From the NCBI GenBank assembly GCA_017504165.1, contig JAFVRR010000008.1, positions 1 through 37,014 of the forward strand: DNA of 37,014 bases. Reading direction: 5' to 3'. Below the pieces are notes generated by a model. That model was not told the origin of the DNA. It did no database searches and saw only the letters and a program-made list of their open reading frames with translations. Both the position numbers and the translations under genes were made by a program. Below are positions 14,845 through 22,747 of the stretch, piece after piece (position 1 is the first letter of the stretch; every line of letters starts with the position of its first letter). The stretch is from Clostridia bacterium. GTDB lineage: Bacteria; Bacillota; Clostridia; Christensenellales; Borkfalkiaceae.

Positions 14845-15549
14845 ATGGCAGTTTACGTTACGTCTGATTTGCACGGATTTTCACTACCAAAATTTAAACA
14901 ATTATTAAAAGTTATAGGTTTTACTTATAGTGATTGGCTTTACATTATAGGCGACGTTATCGATAGGAATAACGACGGCGGTGTGGAAATGCTACTTTGG
15001 CTTTTAGAGCAACCAAACGTTGAATTACTTCTTGGAAATCACGAACAAATGATGCTTGCTTGTTCTTGGGCGTTTAAAGAAATTACCGATGAAGAAATTG
15101 CGGGTTTATCTACTAAAAAGTTAGATAATTTAAACGTTTGGATGTCAAACGGCGCAGGTCCTACGATAGAGGCGTTAAAGGGTATTTTAAAAACTTCTCC
15201 AGATAAAATAGACGATATTTTAGATTATTTAAACGATGCGCCTATTTGCGAGGGTGTTGAAGTTAACGGTAAATCATTTATTCTTTGTCACGGCGGTTTC
15301 AAAAATTTTGACAAAAACAAAAAGTTATCAGAGTATACTAAAAAAGAAATTTTATGGAATAGGCCGAATATTGAAGATAGGTATTTTGACGACGTAACGA
15401 CTATTTTAGGTCATACGCCAACGGTTTTATATAGCGGAAAGAGAAAAGCATTCCATACTGATACTTGGATTGATATCGACGTAGGCGCAGGCTCGGGGTA
15501 TCCGCCAATGTTTTTAAGGCTTGACGATATGAAAGAGTATTACTTTTAA
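14845..15549 (+). CDS. Calcineurin-type (PPP family) phosphoesterase
   Basis: A 234-aa metallophosphatase resembling bacterial serine/threonine protein phosphatases (PrpA/PrpB-like) and ApaH-type enzymes. The binuclear metal motifs are SDLHGF (7-12), GDVIDRN (36-42), GNHEQMM (64-70), CHGG (about 149-152) and GHTPT (about 190-194). The PPP order and spacing are complete, so it should be active. It follows the GTPase gene by 28 nt with AAAGGA upstream, and ends at a strong terminator, so it is probably the last gene of the cobW operon. Natural substrate (phosphoprotein or dinucleotide) is not evident. Confidence 0.85.
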   Translation: MAVYVTSDLHGFSLPKFKQLLKVIGFTYSDWLYIIGDVIDRNNDGGVEMLLWLLEQPNVELLLGNHEQMMLACSWAFKEITDEEIAGLSTKKLDNLNVWMSNGAGPTIEALKGILKTSPDKIDDILDYLNDAPICEGVEVNGKSFILCHGGFKNFDKNKKLSEYTKKEILWNRPNIEDRYFDDVTTILGHTPTVLYSGKRKAFHTDTWIDIDVGAGSGYPPMFLRLDDMKEYYF

Positions 15550-15562
15550 AATTTAATATTAT

Positions 15563-15596
15563 AAAAAACACGCTTGAGTACTCAAGCGTGTTTTTT
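15563..15596. terminator. Bidirectional terminator
   Basis: A perfect 34-bp palindrome, each arm containing ACACGCTTGAGT, with A6 and T6 runs at the ends. It serves the phosphatase (plus) and the 98-aa gene (minus). The core CGCTTGAG/CTCAAGCG is shared with 5800-5829. Confidence 0.88.
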
Positions 15597-15626
15597 AAGG
15601 AATATGAAATATCAATAACGATTAAA

Positions 15627-15923
15627 TTAGTTATATTGTTCTAGTAATTTTTTTGCCATTTCTTTAACTGTTTTAGCACTTAAACCTAAAGAGTTTTTAT
15701 TAAGGTTTGCGTCGTTCATGTATAAGATTTTTTCAAGCCATAATTCATGGTATTGCGTAGAAATTTTATAATTACGAATTCTATTATAAGTAGTTGTTAC
15801 CATATTCCAATTTTTATGTGTTGAGTCTATTTTTAAATAGTAAGAATATGATACAAACCAAGATGAACCCAAAGTTGTTAAATATTCTCCGCCTTCAATT
15901 CTATATAAATGGTTTTCTCTCAT
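15627..15923 (-). CDS. Small protein of unknown function
   Basis: A 98-aa protein, rich in Tyr, Asn and Leu, without a membrane segment or recognisable motif. The N-terminal half (about 5-60) looks beta-rich (YRIEGGEYLTTLGSSWF, SYSYYLKID) and the C-terminal half helical (LSAKTVKEMAKKLLEQY). It begins 17 nt after the stop of the 360-aa XRE-domain gene with a good AAAGGAG site, and so is almost surely translated from the same mRNA. It might be a partner or effector of that regulator. I do not recognise a family. Confidence 0.65.
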   Translation of the reverse strand: MRENHLYRIEGGEYLTTLGSSWFVSYSYYLKIDSTHKNWNMVTTTYNRIRNYKISTQYHELWLEKILYMNDANLNKNSLGLSAKTVKEMAKKLLEQYN

Positions 15924-15940
15924 AATGCTTTTTCTCCTTT

Positions 15941-17023
15941 TTATTTATATTTTTTTTCTAAAAGTTCTTTATCAAATTGTTTTAAATCTGCTTTAGTTAA
16001 ATTTATTTTAAAGTTAAACTTAAGCGTGCGTAATTTATAATCGCCTTCGTTTTCTTCTTCGTCAATAATTTCAACAAAGTCTGTGAATTGCTCTGCATTT
16101 AAAGATACGGTATTAAATTTGCTATCATCATCAAACTCAAACGTAAAAGTCGTATCGTTTACAGGGGAAATAATCCCTTTTTCAATAAGCGTAGCAAAAC
16201 TTTTTTGGTATTTTTCGTTAATTTTGGTAATGTTTTTATAGTAGGGGTCTTTTCCCAAAGAGTCTTTGCCAAATTCTTCTTTATCTTCAGGTGTTGGCAT
16301 GATAAAATTCTTTTCGACAAACGTTATAACGTTGTAAACGTCGTAATTAGAAGTTGCCTCCCATACCTTTTGAAGTTTTTTGTAACATTCGTCTGTGTTA
16401 TCAAAAGAAATTCTTTCTTTTATTTCAGTTAATTCTTCTTCTAAAACGATACTGCTTATAAATTTAGAGAAATACTTATTCATAACGTTTGCGTTATCTT
16501 TAGTTAAAAGGTTTGCAAAATCTTCTAAGCGGGCAAGGGTATAGGCTTTTAAAGTTTTTTCTTTAAACGCTTCTACTACTTCGCTACGCAAATAAAAACA
16601 ATTAAAGTCTAAGTTTTCATCGTTAAACGATAACGGGGCGTAGACTGAAGAAGTCAAGTCTTTAGTAACTTCGCAAAGCATAATTTTTAAAACGTTAATT
16701 TCATCGTTAGACAAGTCTTTAGTTTTAGATGAAGTATTAATTTCTTCTTTTAGTAGTTCGTCAACGCTGACGTTTAAAAGGTTTGATATTGCTATTAAAC
16801 TAGGTGTGTCTGGGAAAACGTCGCCCGTCACCCACCTAGAAACCGTTTTGTTGTTGGTTTCTTTCTTTTCAAATTTATCTTTATTGTCATAACCTTTATA
16901 TAATTCTTCATCTATTCTTCTAGCGAATTCAGATTGACTTATTCTTTCGTTTATTAAGTAGTTATCGATATGACTTCCTAAATTGTTTTTAGCAGTTTTG
17001 CCTAATTTTGTAATTTTTTTCAT
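15941..17023 (-). CDS. XRE-domain regulator with large C-terminal region
   Basis: A 360-aa protein. Residues about 17-95 form a helix-turn-helix of XRE type (IDNYLINERISQSEFARRI, then KTVSRWVTGDVFPDTPSLIAISNLLNVSVDELL), with a charged insert (about 42-58) that lengthens the second turn beyond the usual. The remaining 260 aa are helical and acidic, unlike normal small XRE proteins, and give no recognised domain. They may sense a signal or bind the following 98-aa product. AAGGAGATACACC precedes the ATG. A candidate promoter overlaps two dyads, consistent with self-regulation. Confidence 0.75.
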   Translation of the reverse strand: MKKITKLGKTAKNNLGSHIDNYLINERISQSEFARRIDEELYKGYDNKDKFEKKETNNKTVSRWVTGDVFPDTPSLIAISNLLNVSVDELLKEEINTSSKTKDLSNDEINVLKIMLCEVTKDLTSSVYAPLSFNDENLDFNCFYLRSEVVEAFKEKTLKAYTLARLEDFANLLTKDNANVMNKYFSKFISSIVLEEELTEIKERISFDNTDECYKKLQKVWEATSNYDVYNVITFVEKNFIMPTPEDKEEFGKDSLGKDPYYKNITKINEKYQKSFATLIEKGIISPVNDTTFTFEFDDDSKFNTVSLNAEQFTDFVEIIDEEENEGDYKLRTLKFNFKINLTKADLKQFDKELLEKKYK

Positions 17024-17054
17024 TATGGTGTATCTCCTTAAAATTAGATTTGTT

Positions 17055-17098
17055 TGTCATGACACCTATATAATACCGCATAATTTGCGAAATTGCTA
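17055..17098 (-). promoter_or_regulatory. Candidate promoter and operators of the XRE gene
   Basis: On the minus strand a TATTAT (17075-17070) lies 17 nt after a weak TAGCAA (17098-17093). CGCA-N5-TGCG (17077-17089) fills the spacer, and a 10-bp palindrome TGTCATGACA (17055-17064) lies in the leader. Both look like dimeric repressor sites. Confidence 0.4.
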
Positions 17099-17144
17099 GG
17101 GGTTAAAGTGAGAACGTTGGGCATAAAATGAGAAATATAAAATT

Positions 17145-18014
17145 TTATTTAAAATCTACTAAACTTTTACATCTTATAGGGTGGCGGAGTTTTCTAAGCG
17201 CTTTCGTTTCTATTTGGCGCACGCGTTCTCTTGTAACGTTGAAGATATTGCCAACTTCTTCTAACGTTTTAGGGGTTTGGTCGTCTAAACCAAACCTTAG
17301 CCTTAAAACCCTTTCTTCCCTTGGCTCTAATTTAGATAAAGAGTCGTTAATCACTTCGCGTAGTTTAGATAACTCGAAAGCATCTTCGGGCGACATAGAA
17401 TTATCTTCGGCAATTTTATCGGTAAGGGTTTCATCGCTATCATCGTCGTTATATAAAGTGGCGTCTAAGGAGGCGGTGTGCTCTCTTACCTTTAAAAGTT
17501 CTATTACTTTATCAACAGGCTCACCTAAGAGGTTAGCAAGAATTTCAGGGGTAGGGGTTTTAAAGGTTTCTTTTTCATAGTCACCGATTATGCGGTTTAG
17601 TTTATGTAATTTTTCTATTAAATGTACGGGTAGGCGAATTGTTCTAGACTGGTCGGATATTGCCCTTGTAATTGCTTGGCGAATCCACCAAGTTGCATAG
17701 GTAGAAAGTTTAAAGCCTTTATTAGGGTCGAATTTTTCTACTGCTTTAAATAACCCAATGTTACCTTCTTGAATTAAATCTTCTAATGAAAGTCCACGCC
17801 CAATATATTTTTTGGCAATAGATACTACTAGGCGCAAATTGGCTTTGTATAATTGATTTTTTGCTTGTTTGTCTCCTAAAAAGGCTTTTTCAGCCAATTC
17901 TTTTTCTCTTTCTACCGATAAAAGTGGAATTTCACCAATTGAAGACAGGTAAAGTTTAACCGTATCTAATTCCATTTGTTGAGAGTCGTCTTTTAAAAGA
18001 TTTTGATTTTTCAT
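17145..18014 (-). CDS. RpoD/SigA-type RNA polymerase sigma factor
   Basis: A 289-aa sigma-70 protein of the primary or primary-like group. Region 1.2 ([24 protein letters not shown], about 17-40), region 2 ([17 protein letters not shown] through [14 protein letters not shown], about 59-118), region 3 (about 130-180) and region 4 ([29 protein letters not shown], about 252-280) are complete. It lacks the extended N-terminal region 1.1 of most SigA proteins (about 350-380 aa), so it is either a short primary sigma factor or a group 2 paralogue. No dnaG gene adjoins, unlike classical rpoD loci. GGAGGAA precedes the ATG. No promoter was clear. Confidence 0.88.
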   Translation of the reverse strand: MKNQNLLKDDSQQMELDTVKLYLSSIGEIPLLSVEREKELAEKAFLGDKQAKNQLYKANLRLVVSIAKKYIGRGLSLEDLIQEGNIGLFKAVEKFDPNKGFKLSTYATWWIRQAITRAISDQSRTIRLPVHLIEKLHKLNRIIGDYEKETFKTPTPEILANLLGEPVDKVIELLKVREHTASLDATLYNDDDSDETLTDKIAEDNSMSPEDAFELSKLREVINDSLSKLEPREERVLRLRFGLDDQTPKTLEEVGNIFNVTRERVRQIETKALRKLRHPIRCKSLVDFK

Positions 18015-18263
18015 CGTGAGTATTCCTCCATTTAATTTTTAACCTTTACTTTAGCGTTACGTTTTTGCTTTTTAATATATTGATGACGTACAGTCCACCA
18101 TTTTAAAATAATTTTCGCTAAAAGCATTAGGTTTAGGTTGAAATATTCAGTTGTAAATAATATATACTGCCAATTTTTTAAAATTCCTTTATTTTTATAT
18201 ATAGAATATAAAATGTGTAGATAAACAAATACAACTAACAAATAAACAAGTAAACAAACACAA
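18015..18263. other. AT-rich leader between sigma gene and tkt terminator
   Basis: About 250 nt with no convincing gene. A reading frame on the minus strand (18241-18032) starts only with TTG, has no ribosome site, and is a low-complexity Lys/Ile/Leu string. The region presumably holds the sigma gene promoter and leader, but I could not fix a -35/-10 pair with confidence. Confidence 0.4.
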
Positions 18264-18299
18264 CAAAAAAGGCGTTTCGCTAATTAAAGCGAAACGCCT
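18264..18299 (-). terminator. Terminator of transketolase
   Basis: On the minus strand the stem AGGCGTTTCGCT (18299-18288) pairs with 18281-18270, 6-nt loop, followed by a T6 run at 18269-18264. Confidence 0.88.
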
Positions 18300-18312
18300 A
18301 AATTTTATTTAA

Positions 18313-20283
18313 TTATTTATTTAAAGTTTCAAGCGCTGCGTTTACAACGTTTTCAGCAGTAAAGCCGTATGCTTCAAAAAGTTTTTTAGCAGGGCCAGAT
18401 TCACCGAATTTGTCAATGCCGATAATCTTGCCGTCTAAACCTGCGTATTTATACCAACTGTAAGATGAGCCTGCTTCGATACAAACTCTTGCTCTAACTT
18501 TTGATGGAATAACGCTTTCTTGATACTTTTTAGATTGTTTTTCAAAAAGTTCAATACAAGGCATAGAAATTACTCTTGCATCAACGTTTTGTTCTTTAAG
18601 CGCGTCTTTTGCTTTCATAGCAAGTTCAACTTCAGAGCCAGTAGCGATTAAGAGAACGTCAGGCGTAGCCTTTTCGCTATCTGCTAAAATATAACCGCCC
18701 TTTAAAGCGCCTTCTTTACTGAACGCGTATTCAGCAAGGTTTTGACGTGAAAGAATAATACTTGTAGGGCCGTTTTCTTTAACTGCCGCAAGGTAAGCAG
18801 CCGCAGTTTCGATACCGCCTGCAGGACGATAAACTTTCATGTTTGGCATTGAACGTAAACTAATAAGTTGTTCAACAGGTTGGTGTGTAGGACCGTCTTC
18901 ACCTACGCCGATAGAGTCGTGCGTTAATACGTATAATACCTTTAAGTCCATAAGAGAAGATAATCTCATAGCGTTCTTCATATAGTCAGAGAATACGAAG
19001 AAAGTAGAACAGAAAGGAATAAGACCGCCGTGTACCGCAATACCGTTACAAATAGCGCTCATAGCGTGTTCACGAATACCAAAGTGAACGTTTTTGCCTT
19101 CTCTACATTCTGCGTTAAAGTCTTTTTCATTCTTTAAAGTAGTTTTACAAGAAGGAGATAAGTCGGCAGAGCCACCGAATAAGTTAGGAATATCGTTATT
19201 AAGTCTATTAAGAACTACGCCACCGTGGTTACGAGATGCGTCAACTTTTTCAAACTTAAATAATTCTTCTTCGTTAATTTTTGGAAGTTTACCTTTAATT
19301 GCGTTTGTAAATTTTTCAGCAAGTTCTGGGTATTCAGCCTTGTAAGCCTTAAATAATCTCTTCCATTTTCTTTCAGCCCTAGCACCGCGTTTTTGAGCGA
19401 TTGAAGTATGTTCGTAAACTTCCGCTGGAATAGTAAATTCAGGGTAGTTGTAACCTAAATTTTCCTTTAACGCTTTAATATTGTCTTCGCCTAAAGGAGC
19501 GCCGTGAGTACCAGCAGAGCCCGCGTTAGGAGAGCCGTGGCCGATAGTAGTGTGGCAAACGATAAGAGATGGTTTATTAACTTCTTTTTTAGCCTTTTTA
19601 ATTGCTTTAAAGATATTGTCTACGTTAGTACCGTCGCCAATATCGATAACTTGCCAGCCTTGTGCTTCGTGGCGTTTCTTAACGTCTTCAGTGAAAGCAA
19701 GGTCGGTATTACCTTCGATAGTGATTTTATTATCATCGTATAAAACGATAAGTTTGCCAAGTTTTAAAGTACCTGCAAGAGATGCAGCCTCGCTTTCAAT
19801 ACCTTCCATCATACAACCGTCGCCACATAAAGCGTAAGTGTAGTGATCTACGATAGGATAGCCAGGTTTATTGTATTTAGCGGCAAGATGCGCTTCAGCC
19901 ATTGCCATACCAACTGCGTTAGCAATACCTTGACCTAATGGGCCAGTAGAAATTTCAACGCCGTCAGTTACCATATATTCTGGGTGACCAGGAGTTCTAG
20001 AACCTAATTGACGGAAGTTTTTAATATCTTCAATCGTAAGGTCAAATCCGTAAAGGTGTAAAAGAGAGTAGTTGAGCATAGAGCCGTGACCTGCAGAGAG
20101 GATAAATCTATCTCTATTTGCAAATTTGCTGTTTTTAGGATTAAAAACTAAAGCGTTTTGCCAAAGGCTATATGCGATAGGAGCAGCGCCAAGAGCGATA
20201 CCAGGGTGACCTGAATTTGCTTTTTGAACGCCTTCTGCTGAAAGAACGCGAATAGCGTTAACAGTAAGTTGAGAATTATTCAT
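18313..20283 (-). CDS. tkt: Transketolase
   Basis: Moves two-carbon units between sugar phosphates in the pentose phosphate pathway using thiamine pyrophosphate. The 656-aa product is full length. Motifs are ANSGHPG near residue 21, GPLGQGIANAVG (about 114-125), the TPP-binding GDGCMMEG...YDDN (about 153-182), the SADLSPS block (about 371-377), FGIREHAM (about 400-407) and VYRPAGGIETA near the C-terminal domain. AAGGAGA precedes the start. It is one gene between an own terminator and a palindrome-containing promoter region. It complements gap and ppdK as a core carbon enzyme. The identification is secure. Confidence 0.97.
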   Translation of the reverse strand: MNNSQLTVNAIRVLSAEGVQKANSGHPGIALGAAPIAYSLWQNALVFNPKNSKFANRDRFILSAGHGSMLNYSLLHLYGFDLTIEDIKNFRQLGSRTPGHPEYMVTDGVEISTGPLGQGIANAVGMAMAEAHLAAKYNKPGYPIVDHYTYALCGDGCMMEGIESEAASLAGTLKLGKLIVLYDDNKITIEGNTDLAFTEDVKKRHEAQGWQVIDIGDGTNVDNIFKAIKKAKKEVNKPSLIVCHTTIGHGSPNAGSAGTHGAPLGEDNIKALKENLGYNYPEFTIPAEVYEHTSIAQKRGARAERKWKRLFKAYKAEYPELAEKFTNAIKGKLPKINEEELFKFEKVDASRNHGGVVLNRLNNDIPNLFGGSADLSPSCKTTLKNEKDFNAECREGKNVHFGIREHAMSAICNGIAVHGGLIPFCSTFFVFSDYMKNAMRLSSLMDLKVLYVLTHDSIGVGEDGPTHQPVEQLISLRSMPNMKVYRPAGGIETAAAYLAAVKENGPTSIILSRQNLAEYAFSKEGALKGGYILADSEKATPDVLLIATGSEVELAMKAKDALKEQNVDARVISMPCIELFEKQSKKYQESVIPSKVRARVCIEAGSSYSWYKYAGLDGKIIGIDKFGESGPAKKLFEAYGFTAENVVNAALETLNK

Positions 20284-20304
20284 TTTAAATCTCCTTAATT
20301 TTTA

Positions 20305-20337
20305 TTTGATTATAATCAAATATTACCACAATTTTAA
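20305..20337 (-). promoter_or_regulatory. tkt promoter region with a 16-bp palindrome
   Basis: TTTGATTATAATCAAA at 20305-20320 is a perfect palindrome and contains TATAAT on the minus strand (20314-20309). TTAAAA lies 17 nt upstream (20337-20332). A repressor binding here would cover the -10 box. Which regulator uses it is unknown. Confidence 0.5.
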
Positions 20338-20428
20338 ATTAAAGTAAAGCCAAAGAGGAACAAAACTAGCAAATAAACCTTAAAATTTGCAAAAATATAC
20401 TTTTTTAAGTTCGTTTAAACGTAAATGC

Positions 20429-20457
20429 TTTACTTTTTTTTGTTTTATAAGTATAAT
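20429..20457 (+). promoter_or_regulatory. Promoter of proS
   Basis: TTTACT (20429-20434), 17-nt spacer, TATAAT (20452-20457). The leader of about 43 nt contains the GC-rich palindrome GCCCGTACGGGC (20481-20492), just before the ribosome site TTAGGAG. Confidence 0.7.
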
Positions 20458-20506
20458 AAACATTACTAATATATAATAGAGCCCGTACGGGCGTTAGGAG
20501 ATTATC

Positions 20507-21937
20507 GTGGCTAAGGAAAAACAATTCGTTAAAGACGTAGCAGATATGGAAGTAGACTTCCCACAATGGTATACAGACGTTATTTTAAAAACTGAACTCG
20601 TAGACTACGGTCCAGTTAAAGGCACAATGGTTATTAGGCCATACGGTTACGCCATTTGGGAAAACATTCAAAACGAACTCAATAAAAGATTTAAAAAAGT
20701 AGGGGTAAAAAACGCTTATTTCCCTTTACTTATTCCGGAAAGTTATCTTAAAAAGGAGGCGGAACACGTTGAAGGTTTTGCACCGGAAGTAGCGGTAGTT
20801 ACTCACGCTGGTGGCAATAAACTTCAAGAACCGCTCGTTATTCGTCCTACAAGTGAAACAATCATTTGCGATATGTTCGCTAAATGGATGGAAAGTTATA
20901 GAGATTTACCAATAATTATCAACCAATGGGCAAACGTTATGCGTTGGGAAAAGACTACAAGGCCATTTTTAAGAACAAGTGAATTCTTATGGCAAGAAGG
21001 TCATACGGTTCACGCAACTCACGAAGAGGCGGAAGCGGAAACTCAACTTATGCTTAACGTTTATAAAGAATTTGCCGAAAACGCTTTAGCAATCCCTGTG
21101 TTAACCGGTAAAAAGACGGAAAAGGAAAAATTTGCCGGCGCAGTTGCTACTTACGGTATGGAAGCAATGATGCTTGACGGTAAAAGTTTACAAGCGGGCA
21201 CTTCTCACTATTTAGGTCAAAACTTTGCTAAGTCTTTCAATATGAAATTTTTAGATAAAGACGGCGAACTTAAGTACGGTTACTCTTCTTCTTGGGGCGT
21301 ATCAACAAGGCTTATCGGCGCTTTAATTATGGCGCACGGCGACCAAAGGGGTCTTGTAATTCCTCCGGTAGTTGCTCCTATACAAGTGGTAATTATTCCC
21401 GTTGCAATGCATAAAGAGGGCGTATTAGACAAGGCAAACGAATTAAAACAAGCCTTTGAAAACGCTGGCATTAGGGTTGAATTAGACTCTCGTGACGCTA
21501 GCCCAGGTTGGAAGTTTAACGAATGGGAAATGAAGGGCGTACCTGTAAGAGTAGAAGTAGGCCCACGTGATATAGAAAACGGCAAAATGATGGTAATGCG
21601 CCGTGATACTTTAGAAAAACAAGAATACGCTTTAGGCGACGTTAACGCTATTTTAGATTTACTTAAAGTAGTACAATCAAATATGCTTGAAAAATCTAGA
21701 AAAATGCGCGATTCTAGAATTAAAGAGGCAGACTCTATCGAGGGTATTTTACAAGCGGTAGAAACTAAAAACTTCGTTAAAGCGCCTTGGTGTGGTTGCC
21801 GTGAATGTGAAGACAAAATTAAAGAACAAACTCAAGCAACTTCACGTATAATTTCAGAAGATTCAGCCGAAAATAAAGTATGCGCAGTATGCGGTAAAAA
21901 GGCGGAAAAGGTAGTAGTTTACGCCCGCGCTTACTAA
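20507..21937 (+). CDS. proS: Prolyl-tRNA synthetase, archaeal/eukaryotic type
   Basis: Charges tRNA-Pro with proline. The 476-aa product has the short architecture of the archaeal-eukaryotic ProS group, also widespread in Clostridia and Bacteroidetes, without the editing insert of the E. coli type. Class II motifs: GTMVIRPYGYAIWENIQ (about 39-55), motif 2 RWEKTTRPFLRTSEFLWQEGH (about 148-168), and the C-terminal Cys cluster CGCREC...CAVC followed by the terminal VYARAY. Translation uses a GTG start with TTAGGAG 7 nt before it; the next methionine is inside the domain. It is probably co-transcribed with the membrane protein and mnmE downstream. Confidence 0.96.
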   Translation: MAKEKQFVKDVADMEVDFPQWYTDVILKTELVDYGPVKGTMVIRPYGYAIWENIQNELNKRFKKVGVKNAYFPLLIPESYLKKEAEHVEGFAPEVAVVTHAGGNKLQEPLVIRPTSETIICDMFAKWMESYRDLPIIINQWANVMRWEKTTRPFLRTSEFLWQEGHTVHATHEEAEAETQLMLNVYKEFAENALAIPVLTGKKTEKEKFAGAVATYGMEAMMLDGKSLQAGTSHYLGQNFAKSFNMKFLDKDGELKYGYSSSWGVSTRLIGALIMAHGDQRGLVIPPVVAPIQVVIIPVAMHKEGVLDKANELKQAFENAGIRVELDSRDASPGWKFNEWEMKGVPVRVEVGPRDIENGKMMVMRRDTLEKQEYALGDVNAILDLLKVVQSNMLEKSRKMRDSRIKEADSIEGILQAVETKNFVKAPWCGCRECEDKIKEQTQATSRIISEDSAENKVCAVCGKKAEKVVVYARAY

Positions 21938-21964
21938 TTTTAAGCGAAAAGGAGAAACGTTAAT

Positions 21965-22738
21965 ATGGGATTTAGCGATATAGAATCCTACTTACCACTT
22001 GAAGTGGAAAGAAATATAGTAATTTTTGCGTATATAATAAGTTCTATAATCACTATCGGTTTATTTCTTTTAAAAGCGGTAGCGATAAAAACGCTTGCTA
22101 AAAACAAGGGGCTTGATAAATTATATCTTGCGTGGATTCCTTTCTTTAACTATATTTTACTTGGTAAAGTTATAGGAACATGCTTTTTATTTAGAAAAAG
22201 GGTAGACAATATCGGTATTTTAGTTACCATTGCATCTTTAACTTGTTTTGTTGTAGGTACGTTTTTAGACCTTGGCTATTACGTTAGAGAACTTGAATAT
22301 CTATTCAACTTTACTATAGAGTACGACAGTCAATTCGTTGCAAGTTGGATGAGTGGTACGGGTATTTTCTATACTATCATATATTACACGTACGATATTT
22401 TAACCCTTATAGAAATAGTTTTATTTGCGTCTATGGTTTTCTTTATATTTAGAAAATACGCCCCTGAAAGAGCGTTTATGTATTCTATTCTTTCAATATT
22501 CTTTGAATTTTTATTTGGTGTTTTCCTTTTCGTTATCAGAAACAAAAACGCCTCTAAGTATGACGAGTTTTTAAGAACTAGAGTAAAATCGGGCTACAAT
22601 TCTTATGAAGAATCGTATAAAAAATACGAAAGCAAACCTGAAAACGATCCTTTCCCAGAGTTTAACGGCAATAATAATAGTAAAGAAGAAACGAAATCAA
22701 CCCTTAACGGTGAAGGAAAAGACGATTTTTTTAATTAA
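21965..22738 (+). CDS. Multi-pass membrane protein of unknown function
   Basis: A 257-aa protein with about five hydrophobic helices (around residues 19-40, 55-70, 86-104, 140-165 and 172-192) and a hydrophilic, Asn/Lys/Glu-rich C-terminal tail of about 60 aa. The LYLAWIPFFNYILLGKVIG stretch resembles small Clostridial membrane proteins near 'DUF5684/YIP1'-like families, but I cannot assign a family. It follows proS by 27 nt with AAAAGGAGA as ribosome site and is followed by mnmE after 9 nt, suggesting shared transcription rather than a shared role. Confidence 0.7.
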   Translation: MGFSDIESYLPLEVERNIVIFAYIISSIITIGLFLLKAVAIKTLAKNKGLDKLYLAWIPFFNYILLGKVIGTCFLFRKRVDNIGILVTIASLTCFVVGTFLDLGYYVRELEYLFNFTIEYDSQFVASWMSGTGIFYTIIYYTYDILTLIEIVLFASMVFFIFRKYAPERAFMYSILSIFFEFLFGVFLFVIRNKNASKYDEFLRTRVKSGYNSYEESYKKYESKPENDPFPEFNGNNNSKEETKSTLNGEGKDDFFN

Positions 22739-22747
22739 TAGGTAGTT

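Noticed and set aside
17128..17580. 150-aa plus-strand frame over the sigma factor gene
   Set aside because: It is antisense to a clearly conserved sigma-70 gene, with Ser/Leu-rich low complexity.
18032..18241. 69-aa minus-strand frame before the sigma factor
   Set aside because: TTG start, no ribosome site, AT-driven composition.
20458..20506. T-box riboswitch before proS
   Set aside because: The leader is only about 43 nt and has no T-box sequence or antiterminator.
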